NCBI GenBank assembly: GCA_937905825.1
Contig: CALCXM010000042.1
Coordinates: 1-64,000, forward strand
Reading direction: 5' to 3'
Origin: an uncultured bacterium
Lineage (GTDB): Bacteria > Planctomycetota > UBA1135 > GCA-002686595
DNA length: 64,000 nucleotides
The notes under the pieces are model-generated. The model saw only the letters and a list, made by a program, of their open reading frames with translations, was not told where the DNA came from and did not search any database. The position numbers were made by a program, and so were the translations under genes. Below are positions 7,408-15,899 of this stretch, one piece after another. Within the stretch, counting starts at the first letter, position 1. Every line of letters begins with the position of its first letter.

Positions 7408-9626
7408 ACCAGGTCGAAGATCTCGTCGCGCGCTTTCTCGAGTTGCGCGAGGAACAGCCAGAGCTCGACCATAGCGAGTTTGCGTCGTCCTACCCAGATT
7501 GCGCACCCCATCTGAAAGCGGCGATCGAGCATGTGCTGGAGACGCTCGGATGGTTTCCCGCGGCCCATGGGGAGGAGGGCGGACGGCGCACCATCGGGGG
7601 CTATGAACTCCTGCGCGAAATCGGTCGCGGTGGCATGGGAGTCGTGTTTGAGGCGTGTCGCGAAGGATCTGAAAACGTGCCCCATGTGGCCCTCAAGATC
7701 TTGCCCCTGGCGGGACTTATTGGCGAGCGGGCCCTGCGGCGTTTCGAGCGGGAGGTTCGGATCCTCGAGCGGCTGGATCACAAACAGATCGTCGCCATGC
7801 GGGAGTTTGGCACCGAGCAGGACTCGCCCTACCTGGTCATGGATCTGATCGACGGCCAGCCCTTGTCCGAGCTGGTCGGAAAGCTTTCGCCCTTGGAGGC
7901 GGCCCAGTTGATCGCGAGTCTCGCGCGAGCCGTGCACGCGGCCCACGAGGGTGGTGTCTTGCATCGCGACATCAAGCCTCAGAATGTGATCGTCGATCGA
8001 AGCGGCGTGCCCGTGCTGCTGGACTTTGGCCTGACCGCTGCCTGCGACGAGGTGAGCATCACGTCGAGCGGGGATTTGCTGGGGACGCCGCCCTACATGT
8101 CGCCGGAACAGGCGCGCGGGGAGCAGGCCACGGTGCGAAGCGATGTGAACGCACTTGGCCTGGTGCTCTATGAGCTCGTCGCCGGCCATCCAGCGTTCGA
8201 CCTGGAGGATCGCAGCCAACTGATGAAGGCGGTTGAGCGCGCCGACTTCATCCATCCGAGCCACCTGCGGCCCTCGGTTTCGCCCGATCTCGTGAAGATC
8301 CTGTGTTGCGCCACGGCTTGGAACGCGGGGCGTCGCTACGGGTCAGCGGCGGCTCTGGCGGAGGACCTCGAGCGCTTCGTTGAAGGCCAGCCGGTGTTTG
8401 CCCGCCGGTTGAGTCCCCTGCAGGGGCTGGCTGATCATGTCGCCCGCCGTCCCGTAGGATTCGCGATGGCTGCGCTCGCCGTGGCCCTGGGCTTGTCGTT
8501 GTTTTTTGGCGTCCTGGTTCCAGCCCTCGAGGACCAACGGGAAGCTCGTGTTCGCGAAGTCGAGAGCGCCTTCGATCGCGCCGTGGCCTATTGGATTCAG
8601 GGGCGCGCGGAGCGCTGCACGGAAACTCTCGAGCAGTTGTTCGAACTCGATCCTGAGCACCCTGGGGCACAGGCCTTGCACGCGGTCAACCGCGGAGCCC
8701 CACGGCCCGCAAAGACCGATGACCAGGCCCAGACCATTCTTGAAGGTCTGGAGCTTGAACGAGCCGGCCAGTTGGCGGCCGCACGCGAGCAGCTCATGGC
8801 GGCCCTTGAGCGTGAGCCCGCTTCCCCCTGGGCCGTCGTCCTGCTCGCGCGCCACGAAAGGCGCGCGGGCAATCTGGACGCCGCCCAAGCTGAACTCGTG
8901 GCTGGATCGCAGCTCGTTCCCAACTCGTTGGCGATCGCGCATCAGCTCGCTGCGTTGCTCAATCACCGGGAGGAGTACCCCCGGGCTGAGCGTGAGTACC
9001 GGCGCGCCATCGCCTTGCTCGCAGACGATCCCTACCTGTGGCATGGCTTGTCCCTGGCCCTCTTTCGTCAGGGCCGGGACGAAGAGGCCTTGGACGCATC
9101 GCGACGGGCAATGGAGTTCTCGGGGCGGCTCGATCCCGCTATGGCCAACACGGTGGCGGCGATCCTGGACAAGATGGATCGCTTCGACGAGGCCCAGGAG
9201 ATCCTGCGTCGGCTCGTTCATGAACACCCCGACAACGTGATGTACTGCTACAACCTGGCCTACTCCCTGGACTCAGAGATGCTGATCGCCGAGGCCAAGC
9301 CCTTGTACGAGCGCGTCCTGAAACTCCAACCGGGTCATATGGAAGCGACAGCTTGTCTCGCCTGGCTCTTGGGTACAGCGGCTGATCCAGAGTTGCTCGA
9401 TGTGAGCGGGGGCGAGCAGTTGCTGCTCGACGCGTTGCAGCGCGACCGAGGACGATCCGAACGGCTCGTCTTGGTGGCGCAGGCGTTTGCCAAGGAGACG
9501 GGCCGAATCGAACGCCTGTCTCAGCTGTTCGAGTTGTTGGTCGAGGAGTGCGAAGTCGATGAGCGCTTCCTGCGACTGACGCGTGCCGTTCGGTCTCTCG
9601 AGCAGCTAGCGGACGAGCAAGACTGA
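7404..9626 (+). CDS. Membrane Ser/Thr protein kinase with C-terminal TPR-like region
   Basis: The protein has 740 residues. The kinase domain runs from about residue 66 to 330: glycine loop GRGGMG at 74-79, catalytic lysine K98 in VALKIL, HRDIKPQN at 187-194, DFG at 207-209 and SPEQ at 233. All key residues for an active Hanks-type kinase are present; the usual SDVYALG has become SDVNALG. One transmembrane helix covers about 351-373. Residues 380-740 are helical TPR-like repeats with RAEREYRRAIALL and RQGRDEEALDASRRAMEF. By topology the kinase is cytoplasmic and the repeats lie outside the membrane, so the tail may sense envelope or extracellular signals. The first 60 residues form a short helical domain common to kinases encoded next to ECF sigma genes. 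Confidence 0.92.
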   Translation: MNQVEDLVARFLELREEQPELDHSEFASSYPDCAPHLKAAIEHVLETLGWFPAAHGEEGGRRTIGGYELLREIGRGGMGVVFEACREGSENVPHVALKILPLAGLIGERALRRFEREVRILERLDHKQIVAMREFGTEQDSPYLVMDLIDGQPLSELVGKLSPLEAAQLIASLARAVHAAHEGGVLHRDIKPQNVIVDRSGVPVLLDFGLTAACDEVSITSSGDLLGTPPYMSPEQARGEQATVRSDVNALGLVLYELVAGHPAFDLEDRSQLMKAVERADFIHPSHLRPSVSPDLVKILCCATAWNAGRRYGSAAALAEDLERFVEGQPVFARRLSPLQGLADHVARRPVGFAMAALAVALGLSLFFGVLVPALEDQREARVREVESAFDRAVAYWIQGRAERCTETLEQLFELDPEHPGAQALHAVNRGAPRPAKTDDQAQTILEGLELERAGQLAAAREQLMAALEREPASPWAVVLLARHERRAGNLDAAQAELVAGSQLVPNSLAIAHQLAALLNHREEYPRAEREYRRAIALLADDPYLWHGLSLALFRQGRDEEALDASRRAMEFSGRLDPAMANTVAAILDKMDRFDEAQEILRRLVHEHPDNVMYCYNLAYSLDSEMLIAEAKPLYERVLKLQPGHMEATACLAWLLGTAADPELLDVSGGEQLLLDALQRDRGRSERLVLVAQAFAKETGRIERLSQLFELLVEECEVDERFLRLTRAVRSLEQLADEQD

Positions 9627-9648
9627 TCGGGGGGGGGACGTGAAGTGC

Positions 9649-9684
9649 GTTGCGCCCCGGCGCCGGAAAGCACCGCAGCGCAAC
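9649..9684. terminator. Possible bidirectional hairpin between convergent genes
   Basis: A 7-base inverted repeat (GTTGCGC ... GCGCAAC) encloses the palindrome CCGGCGCCGG in the 65-base gap between the convergent kinase and pqiC genes. It lacks a clear T-tract, so a terminator role is only suggested by position. Confidence 0.3.
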
Positions 9685-9691
9685 CCGCCAG

Positions 9692-10339
9692 TCAGTTGCC
9701 GGCGGGCGGCTTGGACTTGACCTTCACATTGTCTTGCAGCGTCTGGGCGATCAGCTTGCTCAGTCGGCCGAGGCTCGAGCTGATGTTCTGCGCGACGGCC
9801 GAGGGACCCTGCGCTGTGCTGGTGGCGTCCGACGGGTTGACGGTCAACTGTCCCGAGGTGATCCAGTTGCCCTTGCCGTCGGCCACGTCGAACTGCGCAA
9901 TCATCGCGCAGGTCCCGTTGGGGAAGGCGTCCAACTGGAGAATCTCCACCGTCACGATGGCGTCCACCGGGGGCACGTAGCGGCTGGGGAGCACGTAGAC
10001 GCTGGTGAGGCCCAGCTGGGACTCGAGGTTCATCTCGAGCACGCGGGTCATGTTCTCGGGCAGGGGGCTGGCCCAACGATCGAACTCCCGCAGGGAGCGT
10101 TGGTTGGCTCCCACGGTCAAGAGCATCTGCGGACGGTCCACCGAAGGAAGCACCGTTACCAACTCGAGGGCCACCCGCATGCTTGGCTCGCCGCTAGCGG
10201 GATTCTCCGTTGGCGTGAGCACGTAGAAACTGCTCTTGGGAGTGCTTCCACAGGAGGTGAGGGAAAGCCCTGGGAGCAGCACGCACAGTGCGACCGCGAG
10301 GTGCCGAAGGGGAAGGGTAGGGACGATACGGTGCATCAT
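9692..10339 (-). CDS. pqiC: PqiC-like outer-membrane lipoprotein
   Basis: The protein has 215 residues with a lipoprotein signal peptide and lipobox LTSC (C30). It matches the PqiC family (ABC-type transport auxiliary lipoprotein, DUF330), with the characteristic FYVLTPTE near the mature N-terminus and RVALELVTVLPSVDRPQMLL after it. PqiC is an octameric ring that docks the periplasmic PqiB tunnel at the outer membrane. It is the last gene of the operon and its ATG overlaps the pqiB stop by 4 bases, so the order pqiA1-pqiA2-pqiB-pqiC is kept. The starting MM leaves either ATG possible. Confidence 0.85.
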   Translation of the reverse strand: MMHRIVPTLPLRHLAVALCVLLPGLSLTSCGSTPKSSFYVLTPTENPASGEPSMRVALELVTVLPSVDRPQMLLTVGANQRSLREFDRWASPLPENMTRVLEMNLESQLGLTSVYVLPSRYVPPVDAIVTVEILQLDAFPNGTCAMIAQFDVADGKGNWITSGQLTVNPSDATSTAQGPSAVAQNISSSLGRLSKLIAQTLQDNVKVKSKPPAGN

Positions 10340-12081
10340 AGTCCTCCGGAGTTGCCCTTGCCTTTGAGCAAGGAGTCGGGGTGTCGTTCGAGATAATCGG
10401 CCAGGTCGGCCAGGGAACTCATGCCTGCTGCGAGCTTGCGCAAGGCCAGCACGAGTTCCTGTTGGACCACGGGCATGCCGGTCGAAAGGACCGCCATGCT
10501 TTGCTCGCTGGTCTCGAGCAGCTTGTTGGCGGCGGCCGCGACGGATTGGATCGTGCCCAGCAACTCCGGAGTGTCGGCACCCACGGATGCCGCGATGCTG
10601 TTCACGTTGTCGATGAGTTTCTGCAGGTCCTCCACGGTCGTTTTCACCGAAGCCATCATCGGGCCGGACTCCTGGCGCACCTCCATCAAAACAGCCTCCA
10701 GGGAGGCTGTCGCTTGCTGCACGGACTCCAAGGTTTTCTGGGTGCCGGGCGAGTTCACGATCTCGGACACCCCGTTGACCGTGGTTTTCAGGTCAGCGAT
10801 GATGGTCGGCAGCTGCAACATCATGTCCTTCAGGGCTTCGCCCGTAGAAGGGATGGTGGGGATCTCCGGCAGTCCAGAGTCGTTCTCGGAGTACTTGGCC
10901 GGGGAGCTCGTGTCGAAGACCACCTGGATGCCGCGAGCCCCTGTGACGAGGTTCGCGGGACCTAGCTGGGCGCGCATGCCGCGATCGGCCAAGCTCTTGA
11001 GGTGCGCCTCGAAGGAGACATCTTCATCCAGCTCTGTGGTGACTAGGCGATTCTTGTAGGTCTCCACGATGACCGGCATGCGGAACTTGGCGGTCTCTCG
11101 GTCGAACTCCACGTCCACGGCGAGCACCTTGCCGATCACGATCCCCTGGAACTCCACGTCCGAACCCACGGCCAAACCGCCGATCGGCTCGTTGAAGTAG
11201 GCGATCGTGCGGCGCGGGTCGGTGTTGACCTCCTGGGCAGCGGACTTCGACTTCATGAGGGTGAAGACGTCTCCACTTTCCGCTGGCGCCCCGACGTGCT
11301 CTTGGGGCGCCGGGCCGAAGGCGATCCCGCCGGTGAGCAAGGCCTCGAGGGATTCCATGTGGATGTCAAAGCCCTCGGAGGAGAGCTGCACGTCGGCCCC
11401 GCTGGCGTTCCAGAAGCGCGTGTTCTTGCGCACCAGCCCCGCGTACTCGGGTTCGATATAGAGCTCGAACTCGATCAGCTCCTCGTCCTGGAGGAAGGTG
11501 TAGCTGTCCACGCTGCCCATCTTGATCTGCAGGTGGGAGATTCCAGTGCCTTGGCTGATCGAGCCCATCGTGTTCGAGCGCAGCTTGACACGCAGGCCCT
11601 TGGCGTTCGCCGGGCGCGGAGGCAGTTCCTCGAGCCCCGTGAAGTGCTCGGCAGGGGTTCCCGAGGCCGCGATGTCGATGCCGATGTAGGCGCCAGAGAT
11701 GACGGTGGAGAGTCCGGAGATTCCGCCGGCTCCAATGCGTGGCTTGACCACCCAGAAGTTGGTCTTGTCCACCATGTAGTCTTTGGCCCAGGGGGCCATT
11801 TCCGCCGTCACGACCACGAAATCGAGGCTTGGGTCGAGGGTGATGTCGCTCACCTTTCCCACCTCTAGATCCTTGTACTTGATCTTGGTCTTCTCGGCCT
11901 CGAGACCTTCCGCCGTCGAGAAGCTGATGGTGATGATAGGGCCTTGCTCCTGGAGCGCCCGATACCACAGCCAACTGCCCACTAGGGCGGCCACGATGGG
12001 AATGATCCAAATGATCTGGATGCCTTTGCTCTTGCGGACGACGGCTTCCGGATGGGCTGCGGCCGGTGATTCGGGGGTCAT
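10336..12081 (-). CDS. pqiB: PqiB-like MCE protein (intermembrane lipid transport)
   Basis: The protein has 581 residues, close to the 546 of Escherichia coli PqiB. A single N-terminal transmembrane helix (about 21-40, IQIIWIIPIVAALVGSWLWY) is followed by three MCE/MlaD domains. The first starts at ITISFSTAEGLEAEKTKIKY and the third at YFNEPIGGLAVGSDVEFQG. A long helical C-terminal region, about 430-560, forms the coiled tunnel needle (DLKTTVNGVSEIVNSPGTQK, VEDLQKLIDNVNSIAASVG). PqiB hexamers form a channel carrying lipid between the inner and outer membranes. The ATG at 12081 overlaps the pqiA2 stop. The open frame continues to 12552 but the extra residues are out-of-frame-like. Confidence 0.92.
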   Translation of the reverse strand: MTPESPAAAHPEAVVRKSKGIQIIWIIPIVAALVGSWLWYRALQEQGPIITISFSTAEGLEAEKTKIKYKDLEVGKVSDITLDPSLDFVVVTAEMAPWAKDYMVDKTNFWVVKPRIGAGGISGLSTVISGAYIGIDIAASGTPAEHFTGLEELPPRPANAKGLRVKLRSNTMGSISQGTGISHLQIKMGSVDSYTFLQDEELIEFELYIEPEYAGLVRKNTRFWNASGADVQLSSEGFDIHMESLEALLTGGIAFGPAPQEHVGAPAESGDVFTLMKSKSAAQEVNTDPRRTIAYFNEPIGGLAVGSDVEFQGIVIGKVLAVDVEFDRETAKFRMPVIVETYKNRLVTTELDEDVSFEAHLKSLADRGMRAQLGPANLVTGARGIQVVFDTSSPAKYSENDSGLPEIPTIPSTGEALKDMMLQLPTIIADLKTTVNGVSEIVNSPGTQKTLESVQQATASLEAVLMEVRQESGPMMASVKTTVEDLQKLIDNVNSIAASVGADTPELLGTIQSVAAAANKLLETSEQSMAVLSTGMPVVQQELVLALRKLAAGMSSLADLADYLERHPDSLLKGKGNSGGL

Positions 12082-12701
12082 ACTTCTTCCTCCAGGGCGT
12101 CCCACATGAGACGGGGATCGAATGATTCGGCAGCGAACATCGTCAAGACGACGACGGCGCAGAAGGCGATGGCGCCCGGGCCTGCGTGAATGGTTGAGAG
12201 TGCCTGCAGCTGAACCAGCGCCACAAGCAGGGAGATCACGAAGATGTCTAGCATCGACCAACGGCCGATGGCCTCGATCATGCGATACATCTGGGTGCGG
12301 TCTCGGAGCTTCCACTTGGAGCGGTACTTGACCGATAGCAGGAGCCCCGTGAGGGTGAGCAACTTGAGCATCGGCACGGCGATGCTGGCGAAGAACAGCA
12401 GCATCGCGATGGGCGCGTCCCCGCCTTGGAACAACGCGATGACGCCGCTGATGATCGTGTCCGGCTCGCTGTTGCCCAGGTAGAGAATGGTCGAGACCGG
12501 CAGCAGGTTGGCCGGGATGTACATCAAGTAGGCGGCGATCAGCAGGGCCCAAGTTCGCGAAAGCGAGTTGCTCTTGCGCATGTGCAGTTCGGAATCGCAG
12601 CGCGGGCAGTGCGTGCTGCCGCCCTCCGGCGCGTGCTCGAAGCGGCTGGTCAGCCCGCAGTCGTGGCAGCGTGCGAGTCCGAGGGAGCGGGCGGTCGTCA
12701 T
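12078..12701 (-). CDS. PqiA domain protein, second half
   Basis: The protein has 207 residues and equals the C-terminal half of PqiA, the inner-membrane partner of PqiB. It starts with a Cys4 zinc ribbon (C12-x2-C15, C32-x2-C35; RCHDCGLTSR and HCPRC) and continues with four predicted transmembrane helices. Typical PqiA phrases are YLMYIPANLLPVST and GVIALFQGGDAPIAMLLFFA. It overlaps pqiB by 4 bases and is overlapped by 4 bases by the first-half gene upstream. In enterobacteria the two halves form one chain; here they are two translationally coupled genes. Confidence 0.88.
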   Translation of the reverse strand: MTTARSLGLARCHDCGLTSRFEHAPEGGSTHCPRCDSELHMRKSNSLSRTWALLIAAYLMYIPANLLPVSTILYLGNSEPDTIISGVIALFQGGDAPIAMLLFFASIAVPMLKLLTLTGLLLSVKYRSKWKLRDRTQMYRMIEAIGRWSMLDIFVISLLVALVQLQALSTIHAGPGAIAFCAVVVLTMFAAESFDPRLMWDALEEEV

Positions 12702-13321
12702 GCGATTTCCCCCTCGTCCATGTACTCCCAAAAGGTCTGGGGATTGAAGGTCGAGAGGGCCGCCGAGGAGGTCAGGATCAAGATGCCGAAGGCGGCCATG
12801 GCGGGGCCGTAGACAATGTCGGCCATGGCGCTGAGCTTGATCGCGGAAACGATCACGCCCAGCAGGAAGACCTCCATCATGCTCCACACCTTGAGTTTGC
12901 CGACCAGCTTGCCCAGCAGGATCATCCAACGGTAGCGCCGCCCGAGGAAGGTCGGCAGCGTCACTCCGATCAGCCCGCCGACAACGACGATGGGGGCCAG
13001 GATGCTGGTGAAGAACACCATCCCCGCGAGCTCCCAATAGCCTTCGGCGAAGAGCTGGGTGACGCCGGTGGAGATGTGGGCCACCTGACTGCGTCCAGCG
13101 ATCTTGAACTCCATGAAGGGGAAGCTGTTGGCGACCGCCAAGAGGATCAGGCTGGCGAGGGCGAAGGCGAACGTGCGCGAGAGGACATTCTCACCGCCGC
13201 GCCCGATGACGCTGCCACAGCGAGAGCACAGGGCCTTCTCGTTCTGCTTGAGCACCGTCGCCGCGTTCAGCTGATCGCAATCGTGACAGGCGATGGCTTT
13301 GGTGGCTGGGGACGTGTCCAT
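12698..13321 (-). CDS. PqiA domain protein, first half
   Basis: The protein has 207 residues and corresponds to the N-terminal half of PqiA. It has its own Cys4 ribbon (C12-x2-C15, C32-x2-C35; ACHDCDQLNAA and LCSRCG) followed by four transmembrane segments, with the family phrase LLAVANSFPFMEF. It is the first gene of the pqi operon. The 159 bases upstream should contain the promoter. Residue spacing of the ribbon is the same in both PqiA-half genes, which fits an ancient internal duplication. Confidence 0.88.
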   Translation of the reverse strand: MDTSPATKAIACHDCDQLNAATVLKQNEKALCSRCGSVIGRGGENVLSRTFAFALASLILLAVANSFPFMEFKIAGRSQVAHISTGVTQLFAEGYWELAGMVFFTSILAPIVVVGGLIGVTLPTFLGRRYRWMILLGKLVGKLKVWSMMEVFLLGVIVSAIKLSAMADIVYGPAMAAFGILILTSSAALSTFNPQTFWEYMDEGEIA

Positions 13322-13480
13322 GACTTCGCGGCTAATTGTATGGCCGCAAGGTCACGTCAAGGTCAGTTTTTCGCGCGGACTCGAGGCCTTGTGGTTGCTC
13401 GCGAAGTCCCCGGGATCGCCCCTGCTCCGGGCGTGCCCGACGGCCCGCCCGCGGGCCCTACGGACTCGATTCAAGTGGGC

Positions 13481-14893
13481 TCAATCCTCTTTGACCAACT
13501 TGGCCCAGCGCGGATCGTGTCGCAGCAACTTGTGCCTAAGGGAGTCTCCAAACAGCGGACTCCAGTCCCACAGGATGCGCACCAGGGAGTACCCGACGAA
13601 CAGCGCAAAGGCCGCCAAAACAGGTCCGAAGTAGTCCATGTATTCAGGTCGAGGGAAGCCGCGATAGCGACTGACGGCGACGGTCAATCCGCCCACCAGC
13701 AGGCAACTGACAAGCCCAATCAGTCCTGCGTTGAGCATGGACACATGCAGACGGACCTGGTGGCTATCGATCAGGCCCTCCACGCTTTCGCGCTTGGGGA
13801 AAACCTGTGTGAGGATCCAGGCAAAGGCGCCCAGCAGGATGTAGGTGTCAATCGCCAACTCGGATCCCATGGCGTGGGCCATGACCACGTGGGTTCCGTG
13901 GATGAAGGAGTTCAAGGGGGGCACCGAGATGACGAGCGCCAGAGGCAACAGGATCATGTTCCAGCTCTTGGCAAGACCGAAGAAGCACTGGGTGGTCGAG
14001 TAGCCCGTTTTCTTTGATCTGGAGTTTTGCATCTTTTGCACGAGCTCGCGCAACATGTTCCAGACGATCAGAATCTCTAGCATGCTGACCGTGAACGCCA
14101 CCCACTTGAGCATGTGCGCTTGGGGTAGATGGTAGGTGTGGTGCACGTAGTTGGTGAAGGAGTTCAACAGCCCCAGGCCCAAGAGCGCAAAGGCCTGCTT
14201 CGACTGGGCCGTGCGCTTGTCGCCGGTCAGGCGCTCGCCGATGTAGATCATGCTTCCGTAGACCATCTGATTGAAGGCCGCCACAAGCGTCCCGCAAGAC
14301 TTCCACTGAATCTGTAGATCAGCAATCGGGTGAGCGCTCACAAAAGGCAAGTAGTGCAGGTGGCCCTCGATGAACGTGTAGAGGAAGAAGACAGATCCCG
14401 TTCCCCACATGTAGACATAGACCGGTTGGGCCCAGAAGTCCTTGCGTATGCGTCCCACCAGAGTCCACAGGAAGCACAGCCAGCCGACGATGATGAAGAG
14501 CGAAAAGACGGGGTGGAAACCCAGGTACTCGCGCCCCGACCCGATGCCTGCCAGCAGGGTCAGAAAGGACCCAAGCCCAGCGATTCCCCAACACACCATG
14601 TGCGCGATGAATCGGGAACGCTCGCCGCGGGAAGGTTCCCCGTAACGCTTGAAGAGGTAGGTGTAGATGCATGCCACGCATCCCAGGTACAGCCATGCAG
14701 AAGCAAAGGTGGTGTGCAAGGGCCGCAACTGCACCAGGCTCAAACCCTTCTGGGCCATGGCGTGCCCGACAGCAGGCAAGTAGGAGAGCACGGCGACAGC
14801 GCCCATCGCGATGGACAAGAACATGCAGGCGAGGGCGCAGGCCATGACCGTGAGGGTCATGCGTTCGCTGGACTTAAAGGCTTCGCGGTTCAT
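13481..14893 (-). CDS. NorB-like heme-copper oxidoreductase catalytic subunit
   Basis: The protein has 470 residues and about twelve hydrophobic segments, as in NorB or cbb3-type subunit I. Heme-ligand candidates are H60 (LRPLHTTFASAW), the pair H251-H252 (NYVHHTYHLP, metal B site) and H332/H335 in FIHGTHVVMAHAMGS (two b-type hemes). The helix with the catalytic glutamate reads LYTFIEGHLHYLP: E176 fits the NOR glutamate, but the His four residues earlier that normally binds FeB is Y172. The natural substrate, NO or O2, is therefore uncertain. The ATG at 14893 overlaps the stop of the di-heme cytochrome gene (TCAT on the plus strand), so the two subunits are coupled. Confidence 0.8.
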   Translation of the reverse strand: MNREAFKSSERMTLTVMACALACMFLSIAMGAVAVLSYLPAVGHAMAQKGLSLVQLRPLHTTFASAWLYLGCVACIYTYLFKRYGEPSRGERSRFIAHMVCWGIAGLGSFLTLLAGIGSGREYLGFHPVFSLFIIVGWLCFLWTLVGRIRKDFWAQPVYVYMWGTGSVFFLYTFIEGHLHYLPFVSAHPIADLQIQWKSCGTLVAAFNQMVYGSMIYIGERLTGDKRTAQSKQAFALLGLGLLNSFTNYVHHTYHLPQAHMLKWVAFTVSMLEILIVWNMLRELVQKMQNSRSKKTGYSTTQCFFGLAKSWNMILLPLALVISVPPLNSFIHGTHVVMAHAMGSELAIDTYILLGAFAWILTQVFPKRESVEGLIDSHQVRLHVSMLNAGLIGLVSCLLVGGLTVAVSRYRGFPRPEYMDYFGPVLAAFALFVGYSLVRILWDWSPLFGDSLRHKLLRHDPRWAKLVKED

Positions 14894-15657
14894 CGTGAGT
14901 ACTCGAACCACGGAATTGTGGTGGTTCCGGGGGGGATAGATCGCGCATCGAACACTCGCTGCAACGGACTCTGGTTTGCCGCCAGCCAGGAAAGGAACGC
15001 CACCAAGTCGGTGGCCTGTTGCGCGTCGAGATCGAAGGCCGGCATGCCCTTGGCGGGGATTCCAGAAGTCACAATGCCCAGGACTCCCGGGCCAGTCAGC
15101 TTGGGAACCAAGAGTGCCAGGCTCGGCGCCTGTTTCTCGGACAGCGGATTGGGAAGGTGACAGCCAAGGCAGTCGAGGCTGATCACCAGGTCCCGCCCTC
15201 GGACTTGGGAAGCATCGAGCTCCGGCACTCCTCCGACAAGGATGGCATCGATTGCGTCTTGAAGGACTTCGCCCGGCTTCGACCCCGGTGCTGCACGCAG
15301 CTCTCCCACTCCGGTCTTGTTGATCTCAGACAGGAATGCCATCAGCGCTTGACGTTGCTCCTCGTCAAAGTGAAAGGCCGGCATTTGCAGCGCGCCCTCG
15401 GTCAGAACCATATCGAAGCGAGCCTGCGTCAGGCCTTCACTCGCGTTCGTTAGGTCGGGGCCGAGGAACCCACCGAAACCGTAGAGCTGGTGACAGCTCT
15501 GGCAATTCTTCTCATGCCAGAGCGCGCGCCCCTGTGCCGCCAAGGGAGTGAGCGCAGGCATCGAGTACCCGGTGGAGTCCGTGTAGACGAACCAGGTCTG
15601 CAGGAAGAAAATGAGGACGAGCGTCAGGAAGCTGCCCTTGCGCACAAGGAGACTCAT
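14890..15657 (-). CDS. NorC-like membrane-anchored di-heme cytochrome c
   Basis: The protein has 255 residues. A single N-terminal transmembrane anchor (about 8-24, SFLTLVLIFFLQTWFVYT) resembles that of NorC. Two c-type heme motifs follow: CQSCH (52-56) and CLGCH (163-167), each with a downstream Met ligand candidate (LQMPAF, GMPAF). Classic NorC has one heme, so this subunit looks like a tandem duplication of the cytochrome domain. It probably passes electrons from periplasmic donors to the NorB-like subunit encoded immediately after it, with which it shares a 4-base overlap. The 242 bases upstream should carry the promoter of the pair. Confidence 0.85.
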   Translation of the reverse strand: MSLLVRKGSFLTLVLIFFLQTWFVYTDSTGYSMPALTPLAAQGRALWHEKNCQSCHQLYGFGGFLGPDLTNASEGLTQARFDMVLTEGALQMPAFHFDEEQRQALMAFLSEINKTGVGELRAAPGSKPGEVLQDAIDAILVGGVPELDASQVRGRDLVISLDCLGCHLPNPLSEKQAPSLALLVPKLTGPGVLGIVTSGIPAKGMPAFDLDAQQATDLVAFLSWLAANQSPLQRVFDARSIPPGTTTIPWFEYSR

Positions 15658-15899
15658 GATGGACGGAACGCTGAGGTTTGATTGTCATGCTCGCCTCTTC
15701 GGTGACTCGGAGCATCGCCCGTTCACCAAATGGTGTGCCGGCTGCACCAGCACGTTCAATTGGGAGCCATTTGTCAAGGTTCGGATGCGTGGTGGCCAAG
15801 CACCCTGCAGCCCGTGCTTCCCGCAAGCCTGCGAAGTTCGTTCATGCATCAGGCAGGCAACGCCAATCATTGGCCGGGACTGACGGCCTAGAGTGAGAC

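Noticed and set aside
7350-9227. Minus-strand frames opposite the kinase gene at 7404
   Set aside because: The plus-strand kinase keeps every catalytic motif; the opposite frames have no domain.
12671-14017. A 448-codon plus-strand frame
   Set aside because: It lies antisense to pqiA and the NorB-like gene, which match families well; the product is rich in Gly, Asp, Gln and His as expected for an antisense frame.
15862-15874. GCCAATCATTGGC dyad after the ThuA-like gene
   Set aside because: The stem has only 5 pairs and no T-run, too weak to call a terminator or an FNR-type site.
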